Notes: generated by a model from the letters alone, not told the origin. A stretch of DNA of 64,000 nt from Chitinophagaceae bacterium (GCA_947371755.1 CANBQT010000003.1:1-64000); one strand, 5' to 3'. Counted from the first letter of the stretch, positions 1 through 8,057 are shown. Program-made: numbers and translations.

Positions 1-544
1 AATAGTCTTTTTTCTTCCAGTCAGCTCCTTTATTCAAATAGTTTGGTGTATACCAAGCAGTTGGATATCCATCACTAATGTCTTCGGTATGACCACCATG
101 CAAATGGGTAACTAAAGGAACGCCACCACCACTTTGAATGGTTCCATTAGGACCAAAAGCCCAGTGAATGGTATTGTCTACAGGTAATAAATGTGGTAAA
201 GGTTTGCCTGTGGCATCAACTAATTTATTATCCCAGGTAACGGTTAGTGGTTCAAATTTTCTGGCAAGGATTGTTGGTCCAGGGTAAGTTCCGTTATAAC
301 CAAACAAAGTTGTTTGTAATTTAGTTCCAGTTGGTCCGGTAAGGCCTAACCACTGTTTAAATTGCTTAGCAGTAATTACAACATTGCCTGCCTTGCGTTT
401 GTCAATAACACTAGGTATAGGAAGTGCATTAACATATTTGGTTTGAGTTAGGGGATCCAATAAAACCTGTGCATCACTAGTAAGTGGCAGACACAAAAGA
501 TTTATCAGAAATGATAAAAAAGCGAATCGTAAAAATTTTAACAT
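1..544 (-). CDS. Multicopper oxidase, CotA/bilirubin-oxidase type (N-terminal part only)
   Basis: Translated by hand from the ATG at 544; the gene runs off the left edge after about 181 codons. The product starts with a hydrophobic signal peptide ending near TSDAQ (residue 25). A cupredoxin-like domain follows, with GYNGTYPGPTI (about 82-92) and the copper-ligand motif THLHGGHTEDISDGYP (His147, His149). The DGYPTAWYTP stretch is typical of the CotA/spore-coat-A branch. The family oxidises metals or phenols in the periplasm and often protects against copper. The C-terminal copper ligands lie outside the window, so completeness cannot be judged. It is divergent from an HMA-domain gene at 792, which fits a copper role by inference. 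Confidence 0.85.
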   Translation of the reverse strand, partial: MLKFLRFAFLSFLINLLCLPLTSDAQVLLDPLTQTKYVNALPIPSVIDKRKAGNVVITAKQFKQWLGLTGPTGTKLQTTLFGYNGTYPGPTILARKFEPLTVTWDNKLVDATGKPLPHLLPVDNTIHWAFGPNGTIQSGGGVPLVTHLHGGHTEDISDGYPTAWYTPNYLNKGADWKKKDY

Positions 545-560
545 AAGTGTGGGTTTTCAG

Positions 561-568
561 CAAATCTA
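561..568 (-). promoter_or_regulatory. -7 promoter box (TAGATTTG) of the multicopper oxidase gene
   Basis: Read on the minus strand this is TAGATTTG, an exact match to the Bacteroidota TAnnTTTG -7 element, 16 bases upstream of the ATG at 544. No clear TTTG -33 element is visible at the usual distance. Confidence 0.5.
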
Positions 569-590
569 AATGAGCGTATTTTTTTGAAAA

Positions 591-618
591 CTACCAACTA
601 CTTGGTAGTACCTACCAA
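591..618. promoter_or_regulatory. Operator-like triple heptamer CTACCAA / TTGGTAG / CTACCAA
   Basis: Three copies of one heptamer in alternating orientation: CTACCAA at 591-597, TTGGTAG at 602-608, CTACCAA at 612-618. The first two form CTACCAA-4-TTGGTAG and the last two TTGGTAG-3-CTACCAA. The site lies just upstream of the multicopper oxidase -7 box, where a repressor or activator would bind. TetR-like repressors often use ACC..GGT palindromes, but no regulator gene is in view, so the binding protein is unknown. Confidence 0.45.
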
Positions 619-769
619 ATTGAAAGAAAAACTTCAAAAAATATCATTCATTCTATATTATGATATACTTAACAATAAAAATTGATGGATTATTTTCATA
701 ATATAGCCCTTAACTACAACTTTTTATTTAATACGAAAAAGCCTGTTTCCTACTACAAGGTTTAATAAC

Positions 770-777
770 TAATTTTG
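770..777 (+). promoter_or_regulatory. -7 promoter box (TAATTTTG) of the HMA-domain gene
   Basis: TAATTTTG matches TAnnTTTG and ends 14 bases before the ATG at 792, implying a leader of only a few bases. It lies in the 247-bp divergent intergenic region shared with the multicopper oxidase. Confidence 0.45.
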
Positions 778-791
778 GCTAAAATTTTGTC

Positions 792-1313
792 ATGAGATTC
801 ATTTTAACTTTATTTTTCGTAGCAAGTTTTTTAGTAACATCTGCTCAGATCAAATCTGCCAAACTTCAGGCCAGTGGATTAACCTGTGCTATGTGTTCCA
901 GAGCCGTTTATAAAGCATTGATGCAGATACCCTCAGTGGATAAAATAGATGTTAATATTCAGAGTTCAACCTATTCTATCAATTTTAAGAAAGGCGTGGA
1001 TGTAAATCCCGATGACCTAAGCAAAGCAGTAATGGCAGCTGGTTTTTCAATTTCTAATCTTTCTCTCGTTTGTAATTTCTCTTCGATTGCAATTGAGAAT
1101 GGCACGCAAGTACAATTAAATAATAAGACCTTTCATTTTTTGAGTCTTCAAAAGCATTTGTATAATGGGGATACCCAAATTACATTAATAGATAAATCTT
1201 TTTTAACGCCCAAAGAGTTCAAAAAATATACTCAAAACAATCAGTTAAACTGCTTACAGTCGGGTTTGAAATCTGACAAAGTATCCAGAGAGTATCATGT
1301 AACAATTATCTAA
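792..1313 (+). CDS. Secreted heavy-metal-associated (HMA) domain protein
   Basis: 173 residues. A signal peptide (residues 1-18, ending TSAQ) is followed by an HMA/ferredoxin-like domain with GLTCAMCSRAV; Cys32 and Cys35 form the CxxC metal site. The pattern of IPSVDKIDVNIQSSTYSINF is the usual HMA strand-helix-strand spacing (about 22-85). The remaining 85 residues are unassigned. HMA domains bind Cu(I) or other soft metals; being exported, this one would act in the periplasm. It stands divergent to a multicopper oxidase and 26 bp ahead of a barrel gene, so a copper-handling group is likely but inferred. The ATG at 792 sits directly behind a -7 box. Confidence 0.8.
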   Translation: MRFILTLFFVASFLVTSAQIKSAKLQASGLTCAMCSRAVYKALMQIPSVDKIDVNIQSSTYSINFKKGVDVNPDDLSKAVMAAGFSISNLSLVCNFSSIAIENGTQVQLNNKTFHFLSLQKHLYNGDTQITLIDKSFLTPKEFKKYTQNNQLNCLQSGLKSDKVSREYHVTII

Positions 1314-1339
1314 TTAATGCTTGTTAGAAAATATTTCCA

Positions 1340-2155
1340 TTGAAACAATTCCTTATTTCTATTTGTTTTTTTATTTCAATAACTGCAAGTTCCCAAGAAT
1401 TGTATGTCTTTTCTGAGCCTGCTAGTAATATGCCCTCGCATGCTTTGAGCCCTAAGCAGTATATTAAAGTGCTGAATAATGCAAAAACCAATAAAATTGA
1501 AAGTAGGTATACATCAGAAATGATGATTGGGATCAACAAAAATTTAATGATTCATGCCGCTGCAACCCTTTCTGATATGTATACGGAAGGACATAGATGG
1601 GAAAGTGTTAGATTATATTCCAAGTATAGATTCTATACTAAAGATGATATGTTCAGTCATTTTAGACTGGCAGCTTTTGCAGAAATAGCGCATTCAAATA
1701 ATCAGCCTAAATATGAAGAATTGAGTTTAGAGGGCGATCAGTCTGGCGTTCAGTTTGGATTAATTGCAACCCAGCTTTTACATAAACTTGCCATATCGTC
1801 AACAGTAAGTGTGATTGAAAGTCTGCAGGAAAGCAGAAGAGATCCATCTTATTTTCCAATTTATCCTTATCAGGCGGTAAACTATAGTTTGTCTGCGGGC
1901 TATCTGGTTGCACCTAGAACATATACCAGTTATGATCAAACTAATGTCAATATTTATCTGGAAGTATTAGGCCAGAATTCTTTGGATAGAAAACTGCATT
2001 TTATTGATCTGGCACCAGCTGTACAATTGATTTTTAATAGTTCCTCCAAACTTAACCTGGGGTATAGATTTCAAGTAAGTGGAAATATGAATAGAATGTC
2101 TAACAATAGTTTTTTATTAAGCTATGAGTGGGTGTTCTTAAATGCTTTCAAGTAA
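1340..2155 (+). CDS. Small outer-membrane beta-barrel-like protein, possibly metal related
   Basis: 271 residues, not matched to a named family with confidence. The start is the TTG at 1340: an in-frame stop lies at 1325-1327 and no ATG precedes the signal peptide (MKQFLISICFFISITASSQ). The mature part alternates polar and hydrophobic residues and is rich in Tyr, Ser and Asn, with repeated strand-like segments (ESVRLYSKYRFYTKDD, LNLGYRFQVSG) and an aromatic C-terminal segment, as expected for an outer-membrane barrel. It follows the HMA gene by 26 bp and is probably in its operon. Function is open; export or binding of a metal is suggested only by the neighbours. Confidence 0.6.
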   Translation: MKQFLISICFFISITASSQELYVFSEPASNMPSHALSPKQYIKVLNNAKTNKIESRYTSEMMIGINKNLMIHAAATLSDMYTEGHRWESVRLYSKYRFYTKDDMFSHFRLAAFAEIAHSNNQPKYEELSLEGDQSGVQFGLIATQLLHKLAISSTVSVIESLQESRRDPSYFPIYPYQAVNYSLSAGYLVAPRTYTSYDQTNVNIYLEVLGQNSLDRKLHFIDLAPAVQLIFNSSSKLNLGYRFQVSGNMNRMSNNSFLLSYEWVFLNAFK

Positions 2156-2172
2156 ATTAGTTCGAGGATCAA

Positions 2173-3372
2173 TTAATCCTTTTCAAAATAACAGAGACTA
2201 CCCCCAACCCATTCTTTGTCTTTATTGTAGCGTACACCAATCATTTTACCCTTGCTTAGTCTGGCGAGGTTATTGGTGGCAATTGGTCTGGTTTCTCCAT
2301 CTTTCCAAAAATAGAAGATTCTGATCTCTGCTTTTGCCGGAATGTCTGGTGTGATAATTACATCTGCATATTTTACTTTACGTTGCAGGATCCAGTTATG
2401 AGGGTCTTTGATATTTTCAAGATCATTCAGTGTAAGATCTATCACCACACCCTGACCAGCAAATGAGAACAGAGGCTTTAGAACATAGTTCTCCAGATCT
2501 TTTGGAAACTCTTTTAGTTCACTTAAAAACTTGGTGTGAGGAACATAGGGATGGTCAATAAAAGGCAATGTGTATTTGCTGATCCTATAAAACCAATTAG
2601 GGTGGGGTACCCATTCTACATCAAGATCTTCTAATAATAATTTTCCTTTCTCCTGGATCTCTGAACTTTGTTGTTGGAGGTCATCAAAAATGATGCGATT
2701 ATAGATGCGTTTGATGGCAATTTCTTTTCCATCTTTTACATAAAATAATTCTTTGCCTTTCTGAATCAATTCTGTTAAGCAAACTACAGGAATGCCTACA
2801 TAATCTGTAGTACAATAAAAATCGATTTTTGTCTTTTGTTGATGAGGCAGGATCTCTAATAAAATAACGTTCTCAGGTTGATACCTACCAAGAATAATTT
2901 CCTGTAATAATTTAATATAGGATTCCCTATCATATCCATTTAGGTAGGTGGAATAATTTTCGGGGATAGGAAAATGATGTCTTGTTATATCATCCTGTAA
3001 GACCTGATAAGCAAATAAAGAAGGGAAACCCTGCATTTCAATTAATTGCGGCTCCAATTCTCCGTCAGCATTTTCGCAGATTCCAAAATCGAAAGCAATA
3101 AAATGCGAATGATTGTTTTCATTAGGCACTTTTACATTTTCAGGAATGGCGGCATTACTTTGCGATATAAAATTTGTTTGAGTAATGGTATCGACAATAC
3201 TTTCACAAGCGTCTAAAACTTTATGCTTAAATGATTTATCAATAAATACAGGTGTTTCAGCAACCCTGAACTCTAATGCTCCCGGGTGTTTACTGTTTAA
3301 TTCTTCCAGATACTTTTGATAGGTTTCCTGATTAAACTGCTGATTAAAAGCTTTGCGGATAGCGGGAACCAT
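2173..3372 (-). CDS. ATP-grasp-like ligase domain protein
   Basis: 399 residues. The region KPLFSFAGQGVVID (about 294-307) resembles the glycine-rich ATP-grasp loop, and WILQRKVKYADV, AEIRIFYFW and ATNNLARLSKGK near the C-terminus resemble the metal- and phosphate-binding strands of carboxylate-amine ligases of the glutathionylspermidine/glutathione synthetase type. The N-terminal half has no recognised motif. There is no signal peptide, so it is cytoplasmic. It begins 24 bp after a class I glutamine amidotransferase in the same direction; the pair could supply ammonia or a glutamyl donor to an amide-forming step. The substrate is unknown. ATP-grasp is assigned with moderate confidence because the motifs are diverged. 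Confidence 0.6.
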   Translation of the reverse strand: MVPAIRKAFNQQFNQETYQKYLEELNSKHPGALEFRVAETPVFIDKSFKHKVLDACESIVDTITQTNFISQSNAAIPENVKVPNENNHSHFIAFDFGICENADGELEPQLIEMQGFPSLFAYQVLQDDITRHHFPIPENYSTYLNGYDRESYIKLLQEIILGRYQPENVILLEILPHQQKTKIDFYCTTDYVGIPVVCLTELIQKGKELFYVKDGKEIAIKRIYNRIIFDDLQQQSSEIQEKGKLLLEDLDVEWVPHPNWFYRISKYTLPFIDHPYVPHTKFLSELKEFPKDLENYVLKPLFSFAGQGVVIDLTLNDLENIKDPHNWILQRKVKYADVIITPDIPAKAEIRIFYFWKDGETRPIATNNLARLSKGKMIGVRYNKDKEWVGGSLCYFEKD

Positions 3373-3396
3373 AACTAATATTTAATGTAAACTAAG

Positions 3397-4242
3397 TTAA
3401 ACTTTATCTGCCACTAATGCTCCAATTGCCAGATTCAAAAAGTTAGGAAGTATCTTTTTATTGGTCCACATGATCTTCTCAGGATCTTGTAATTGTTCAA
3501 CCATGCTTTTCCACTTTACCTCCCCATGGTTTTCGATAACGCCTGTTTTTTTATCTTCCCTTTGCAAATACATACTCATACCCGTAGCATCGGCTTCTGG
3601 ATGAAATTGCGTGCCAATAAAATATTCTGAAAAGCGGATACTCATAATAGCTCTTTCGTAAGGAACATGCGGGCGATGTTTTTCGATTGCTAATATATGC
3701 GCCCCCAACTCACGAAGCTTTTGATGATTAGGAGAAATTACTTGATAGTCTCTACTATCAACAGCGTAAAAAGGATCATTCATACCTTCAAACACCACTT
3801 CATTTTTACCCTCCTGCATTCTGTGTATGGGAAATACTCCGAAAGAGGTAGATTTTCTTTTGCATACTTCACCTATTCCATAATATCTGCAAGCCAATTG
3901 AAAACTATGACAAATGAAAAAAACATGTTTCTTCGAAGCATGTTCCTCATGATTATTCCAGCTTTCCATTTTTTTCAACCAATCCATGTACAAATTGTCC
4001 CAGGGTTCGCCCTCGCTTTCTAAGGGAGATCCCGGACCACCGCTTGAAATATAGATATCATAGCTAGTATCAGGAACTGTTAGGTCTTGTCGAACATTAT
4101 AGGTATGGTAAGTACAGGAAAGCTGGTTCTGATTAGCCCATTTCTCCACGATCTCTTGTATACAGCGCATACCCTGATTAGGGAATCCTTCATAAAGGTC
4201 TAGTACGGCTATTTTTACTGTTTTGTTCTCCTTCCAATTCAT
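3397..4242 (-). CDS. Class I glutamine amidotransferase (GATase1)
   Basis: 281 residues. All three catalytic residues are visible: nucleophile Cys111 in FICHSFQLACRYYG, and His214 and Glu216 in GTQFHPEAD. The SSGGPGSPL loop (66-74) is the oxyanion/Gly-rich loop of the family. The enzyme would release ammonia from glutamine or hydrolyse a gamma-glutamyl bond. Unlike GuaA or CarA, it has no fused synthetase domain, so it must act alone (PuuD-like) or with a partner. The partner candidate is the ATP-grasp gene directly downstream. It lies in a minus-strand series with M42 aminopeptidase and UbiA-like genes upstream. Confidence 0.85.
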   Translation of the reverse strand: MNWKENKTVKIAVLDLYEGFPNQGMRCIQEIVEKWANQNQLSCTYHTYNVRQDLTVPDTSYDIYISSGGPGSPLESEGEPWDNLYMDWLKKMESWNNHEEHASKKHVFFICHSFQLACRYYGIGEVCKRKSTSFGVFPIHRMQEGKNEVVFEGMNDPFYAVDSRDYQVISPNHQKLRELGAHILAIEKHRPHVPYERAIMSIRFSEYFIGTQFHPEADATGMSMYLQREDKKTGVIENHGEVKWKSMVEQLQDPEKIMWTNKKILPNFLNLAIGALVADKV

Positions 4243-4328
4243 CTGCGGTAAAAATAAGAATTAATGGTTGCAGAACGAAGGGGAACTAACAGTACTTAAC
4301 ATACTGTCAGTTCCTTGTTGAAATCTTA

Positions 4329-5447
4329 TTAGAGATAGCTTAGGTTTGTCTTAGGGGTAAGGGTTAAAAGCGTCTCGTACATCAGTTTGATGGTGTCTTC
4401 GATATCTTTTTTGTGAATCATTTCCACGGTAGTATGCATATATCGCAAAGGAATGGAAATCAAAACAGAAGGACAACCATCATTCGCATAAGCAAAGCTA
4501 TCGGTATCTGTTCCGGTACTTCTGCTAAGTGCTCTTAATTGAACAGGGATTGATTTTTTCTCTGCTACATCCTGTACCAGTTGCAATAATTTGTTATGAA
4601 TAGCAGGTGCATAGGCCAAAGATGGTCCCTTACCGCATTGAATATCTCCTTCAATTGCTTTGCTGATCATTGGAGTACTGGTATCGTGAGTAACGTCTGT
4701 AATGATGGCAACATCAGGTTTAATTCTGCGTGCAATCATTTCAGCACCGCGTAACCCGATCTCTTCCTGAACAGCATTTACGATATATAAACCAAATGGC
4801 AATTTTTTTCCATTCTCTTTCAGTAAACGTGCTACTTCGGCAATCATAAATCCGCCAACACGATTATCAAATGCACGGCCAATTAAAAAGTCATTTGCCA
4901 GTTCATCGTATCCATCTACATAGGTTACAACAGCGCCAATATGAATGCCTAATTCTTCCACTTCTTTTTTAGTACGGGCACCACAATCTAATGTGAGGTT
5001 CTCTACTTTTGGAGAAGGTTCTTTGCTATCGGTACCGCCGTGGCGGGTATGAATAGCAGGCCATCCGAATACTGCTTTTACAGGTCCTTTTTTTCCATGG
5101 ATAAATACACGCATGGAAGGAGCAATCTGATGATCGACACCACCATTCCTTTTCAAATAAATCTGTCCCTGTTCATTGATATAATTAACGAACCAACTGA
5201 TTTCATCAGCATGTGCTTCAATCACCACTTTAAATGTTGCTTCAGGATTGATGATGGCAACTGCAGTGCCATAAGGGTCTGTATAAAAACTATCTGTATA
5301 GGGTTTGATATATTCTAACCATAGTTTTTGTCCGCTTGTTTCAAAACCAACGGGAGATGGGTTATTGATATAGTTTCTCAGAAAGCCCATAGACTTTTCT
5401 GTTACAACCGATTTACTTTCTTTTTTTACTTTTTTAGTCTTAGCCAT
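4329..5447 (-). CDS. M42 family metallo-aminopeptidase
   Basis: 372 residues, the usual length of M42 glutamyl/leucyl aminopeptidases (also called cellulase M or FrvX). Dinuclear-metal motifs are visible: EAHADEISWFV, GRAFDNRVGGF, the catalytic QEEIGLRGAEM and ITDVTHDTSTP, plus the C-terminal PLRYMHTTVEMIHKKD. It is cytoplasmic, with a lysine-rich start (MAKTKKVKKESK). The family forms tetrahedral dodecamers that trim short peptides. It starts 6 bp after the UbiA-like gene stops, so the two are probably co-transcribed; the amidotransferase follows after 86 bp. Confidence 0.9.
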   Translation of the reverse strand: MAKTKKVKKESKSVVTEKSMGFLRNYINNPSPVGFETSGQKLWLEYIKPYTDSFYTDPYGTAVAIINPEATFKVVIEAHADEISWFVNYINEQGQIYLKRNGGVDHQIAPSMRVFIHGKKGPVKAVFGWPAIHTRHGGTDSKEPSPKVENLTLDCGARTKKEVEELGIHIGAVVTYVDGYDELANDFLIGRAFDNRVGGFMIAEVARLLKENGKKLPFGLYIVNAVQEEIGLRGAEMIARRIKPDVAIITDVTHDTSTPMISKAIEGDIQCGKGPSLAYAPAIHNKLLQLVQDVAEKKSIPVQLRALSRSTGTDTDSFAYANDGCPSVLISIPLRYMHTTVEMIHKKDIEDTIKLMYETLLTLTPKTNLSYL

Positions 5448-5453
5448 GATAAT

Positions 5454-6359
5454 TTATTTTAGTAATAACACGCCCATGATGCCACAGGCGGCTTTGATCA
5501 AAAGGAGTCCGTCAATAACTGCAAGATAGTAGAGAATGCTTTTACGACGTTGCATTGACCAGGTTACAATTATCAACAAAATAAATGGGATACTGTTAAT
5601 CAATATCCTTAAGGGATGAAAATGGTGGTTTAAAGTAAATAAAACAAAACTCAAGAAACCTGCAAGCGCCATCGGTAAAATGATATAATACAAAGTTTTA
5701 CGGAGGCCTAATTGAACTACAAAAGTTTTTAACTGACTATTATGGTCTGAAGCATAATCCTTAATATCAAAGAGGATGCAAAGAATGGATATGAAAATGA
5801 AGTTTTTTAAAAAGAAACAGATCAGGAATGGGCTGGATACAAAATGAAGACCTTTTTCCAGGTTTTTGAATATCATCGGGTAGATGCTCACAACACCTGT
5901 CCATACAAAACTGATCACGAAGGGCTTTAACCAACCAATACTTCTTAGGTTATGGGTTGGGTTTTTAGGTGAAATGCTTTCATAATACAAAAGCGCTACA
6001 ATGGGAAATAGGAAAAGTAGGATCCATTCTGAAAGGTCAAGATTTAAAATGGCACTAATGTTTTGATAAAGCAAAATACTTCCTGCTAAAATGGAGGTGA
6101 CTAACAAAATATTTTGCGAATAGTAAACTTGTATTTTATGTGTTTTATACCAATAAGCGCGTTGATTAGACAAACTGTAACTAGCTTCAGAAGTGTAAGA
6201 CTTTGTATAGTACCAAACCGATCCTGCAAATAAAAAAAGATAGTAGAGCGGTGGATTTAGCGAATAGCCTAGTTGAAAGTTGGCTTCCATGGAAAGCGCT
6301 ATTACACAAGTGCCATAGAAATAATTGCTAAAGAAATAACTACGCGCAAAATTGTTCAA
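5454..6359 (-). CDS. UbiA-family-like membrane protein with one Asp-rich motif lost
   Basis: 301 residues with about eight hydrophobic segments. The second UbiA motif is intact: LFDIKDYASDHNSQLKTFVVQLG, with Asp198, Asp201 and Asp205 followed by the usual VxLG. The first motif (NDxxDxxxD, expected around residues 49-60) is replaced by WYYTKSYTSEAS, without aspartates. UbiA enzymes need both motifs to bind Mg-prenyl diphosphate, so this protein may be inactive as a prenyltransferase or use another substrate. The downstream M42 peptidase gene begins 6 bp after its stop, and a lipoprotein gene ends 5 bp before its start. Membership in the family is likely; activity is uncertain. Confidence 0.65.
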   Translation of the reverse strand: MNNFARSYFFSNYFYGTCVIALSMEANFQLGYSLNPPLYYLFLFAGSVWYYTKSYTSEASYSLSNQRAYWYKTHKIQVYYSQNILLVTSILAGSILLYQNISAILNLDLSEWILLFLFPIVALLYYESISPKNPTHNLRSIGWLKPFVISFVWTGVVSIYPMIFKNLEKGLHFVSSPFLICFFLKNFIFISILCILFDIKDYASDHNSQLKTFVVQLGLRKTLYYIILPMALAGFLSFVLFTLNHHFHPLRILINSIPFILLIIVTWSMQRRKSILYYLAVIDGLLLIKAACGIMGVLLLK

Positions 6360-6364
6360 GCAAC

Positions 6365-6814
6365 TTATTTGTAAATAATGATTTCGGGGGAAACAACGGT
6401 ATCGCTTACATTCTTAGCTAAATCGCGGGCCCAGAATTTAAAATAGCAAGTGTCGTTTTTATTGCCAGGGCATCCGGGTAAAATAGGATACAAAGAATTC
6501 AAACTGGTACCTACGCTATATCCTATTTCTAAGGTTCCCTTTAAATGTGGGGTTGGGGTAAATGTGGGGATTTTAGAGCGGTCACTGAAATTAATGCACC
6601 CATTGGTTTTTGTGATTTTTTGGATCCAAACACTATCTTGAAGATCGCCTTCCTTATCTGTAAAAGTAAGGCTGAAGACCATTTCACCACCGTTAGCGAA
6701 AGCGGTACTGTTCACAGAAGTGAATGTAAGGCTCGGTTTGGTATTATAAGAATCTTTGCTACAGGCACTGAATACCAACGAAATTGCCAGAACTAACCCT
6801 AATTTTGTCCTCAT
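6365..6814 (-). CDS. Small lipoprotein of unknown function
   Basis: 149 residues from the ATG at 6814. A longer frame back to 6940 is rejected because the ATG at 6814 begins a clean lipoprotein signal (MRTKLGLVLAISLVFSAC, lipid Cys18) and a -7 box lies between the two candidate starts. The mature part is a predicted beta-sandwich with KEGDLQDSVWIQKI and paired Cys in TNGCINF and PGCPGNKNDTC. No family was recognised. It heads the minus-strand series running to 2173 and is divergent from the LuxE-like gene. Confidence 0.7.
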   Translation of the reverse strand: MRTKLGLVLAISLVFSACSKDSYNTKPSLTFTSVNSTAFANGGEMVFSLTFTDKEGDLQDSVWIQKITKTNGCINFSDRSKIPTFTPTPHLKGTLEIGYSVGTSLNSLYPILPGCPGNKNDTCYFKFWARDLAKNVSDTVVSPEIIIYK

Positions 6815-6831
6815 TCTTTTTACTTTCAGTT

Positions 6832-6839
6832 CAAATTTA
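6832..6839 (-). promoter_or_regulatory. -7 promoter box (TAAATTTG) of the lipoprotein gene
   Basis: Minus-strand TAAATTTG matches TAnnTTTG, 17 bases upstream of the ATG at 6814. It supports that ATG over the longer frame. Confidence 0.45.
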
Positions 6840-6863
6840 GTCAAAACATTACAATACCCACTA

Positions 6864-7844
6864 GTGCAACCATTCGATGTTAACAATATTTTCTCTGTTT
6901 CAGGATCAGATTTCTCCGATCGGGCCCTGCAATTATTCAATTGGCAGTACCAGCAGAACCCAGTTTACAGAAAATGGTGCGATTTAACCATCAATGATCC
7001 AATTGATATTAAGACGATTGAACAGATCCCGGCGTTGCCTGTGGGATTTTTTAAAACTCATACCATCCATACGGGAGAATTTGAACGGAAGGATTTTTTT
7101 GAGAGTAGCGGCACTACGCAAACAACCAATAGCAGGCATTGGGTGAGGGATATGAATTTGTATCGCCAGAGTTTCAATGGTGCTTTTGAAATGTTTTATG
7201 GGAAGGCAAAGGATTGGTGCATCATAGGTTTATTACCCGCTTATTTAGAGAGACAACATTCTTCTTTAGTTATGATGGTCGATGAATTGATAAAGGATAG
7301 TGCTCATGTTGAAAGTGGATTTTATTTATATGAACATGAGAAACTTTCTACCACATTACAGCGATTAGAATCTCAAGAACAAAAGACCTTATTAATTGGA
7401 GTTACATTTGGTTTATTAGATTTTGCAGAATCCTTTCCGCAGCAGTTGAAATATACAACCGTTATGGAAACCGGAGGTATGAAGGGCAGGAGAAGAGAGA
7501 TGACAAGATTGGAAGTACATGATCAATTAACGAATCAATTAGGGGTTAGCAAGATTCATTCTGAATATGGCATGACGGAATTATTAAGTCAGGCTTATTC
7601 AAAAGGGGATGGGATATTTGTTTGTCCGCCTTGGATGAAGATCTTAGTGCGGGATGAGGAAGATCCTTTAACTGTAAGAACAAGGGGAAGAGGGGTCATC
7701 AATATTATAGATTTAGCCAATGCAGATAGTGCGGCATTTATTGCCACAGATGATCTGGGTATGATCTATGAGGATGGTAGTTTTGAAGTATTTGGACGGT
7801 TGGACAATAGTGATATTCGTGGTTGTAGTTTAATGCTGGCGTAG
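6864..7844 (+). CDS. LuxE/PaaK-family acyl-protein synthetase-like protein
   Basis: About 326 residues from a GTG at 6864. The frame can be extended to 6756, but that would overlap the divergent lipoprotein start, and family members begin near the ALQLFNWQYQQNPVYRKWCD segment. The adenylation-type motif FFESSGTTQTTNSRHWV, the core METGGMKGRRREMTR and the SEYGMTELLSQAYS loop are typical of the LuxE/acyl-protein synthetase branch of the ANL superfamily. Such enzymes activate an acyl group as AMP. Bacteroidota homologues often act in flexirubin/aryl-polyene or unknown pathways; none of those genes is adjacent, so the substrate is unknown. Confidence 0.75.
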   Translation: MQPFDVNNIFSVSGSDFSDRALQLFNWQYQQNPVYRKWCDLTINDPIDIKTIEQIPALPVGFFKTHTIHTGEFERKDFFESSGTTQTTNSRHWVRDMNLYRQSFNGAFEMFYGKAKDWCIIGLLPAYLERQHSSLVMMVDELIKDSAHVESGFYLYEHEKLSTTLQRLESQEQKTLLIGVTFGLLDFAESFPQQLKYTTVMETGGMKGRRREMTRLEVHDQLTNQLGVSKIHSEYGMTELLSQAYSKGDGIFVCPPWMKILVRDEEDPLTVRTRGRGVINIIDLANADSAAFIATDDLGMIYEDGSFEVFGRLDNSDIRGCSLMLA

Positions 7845-7904
7845 CAATGTTTGGTTTGTCATTTTTACTCAGTTTTATTTTGTTATTTTTACAATCCTGA
7901 AAAT

Positions 7905-7988
7905 GCCCAGGTGGCGAAATTGGTAGACGCACTGTGTTCAGGTCGCAGCGTTCGCAAGGATGTGCTGGTTCGAATCCAGTCCCGGGCA
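7905..7988 (+). tRNA. tRNA-Leu(CAG)
   Basis: 84 nt, class II tRNA. Acceptor arm GCCCAGG/CCCGGGC (one A-C mismatch at the fifth pair), D-arm with TTGGTAGAC, anticodon stem CTGTG/CGCAG around loop TTCAGGT (anticodon CAG), a long variable arm (CGTTCGCAAGGATG) and T-arm CTGG-TTCGAAT-CCAG. The discriminator base is A; CCA is not encoded. A terminator follows at once. Confidence 0.95.
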
Positions 7989-7989
7989 C

Positions 7990-8018
7990 AAATGCCTCCA
8001 ACAAAGTTGGGGGCATTT
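7990..8018 (+). terminator. Rho-independent terminator of tRNA-Leu
   Basis: AAATGCCTCCAAC (7990-8002), loop AAA, GTTGGGGGCATTT (8006-8018), with one T-G pair, followed by a T-rich tail. Confidence 0.85.
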
Positions 8019-8031
8019 TTATTTATGAGCG

Positions 8032-8051
8032 TTGAAAGCCTGCGCTTTCAA
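8032..8051. repeat. Small perfect hairpin before the tandem repeat
   Basis: TTGAAAGC (8032-8039), CTGC, GCTTTCAA (8044-8051), then AAGCGAATAAA. The hairpin at 58980-59004 is followed by a very similar tail (AACGAATAAA), suggesting a related dispersed element. Confidence 0.4.
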
Positions 8052-8057
8052 AAGCGA

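Noticed and set aside
6756-6863. N-terminal extension of the LuxE-like protein
   Set aside because: It would overlap the divergent lipoprotein start and lacks conservation-type sequence; GTG at 6864 is a better start.
7738-8016. Minus-strand frame across the tRNA
   Set aside because: It overlaps the tRNA-Leu gene and the end of the LuxE-like gene; a shadow frame.
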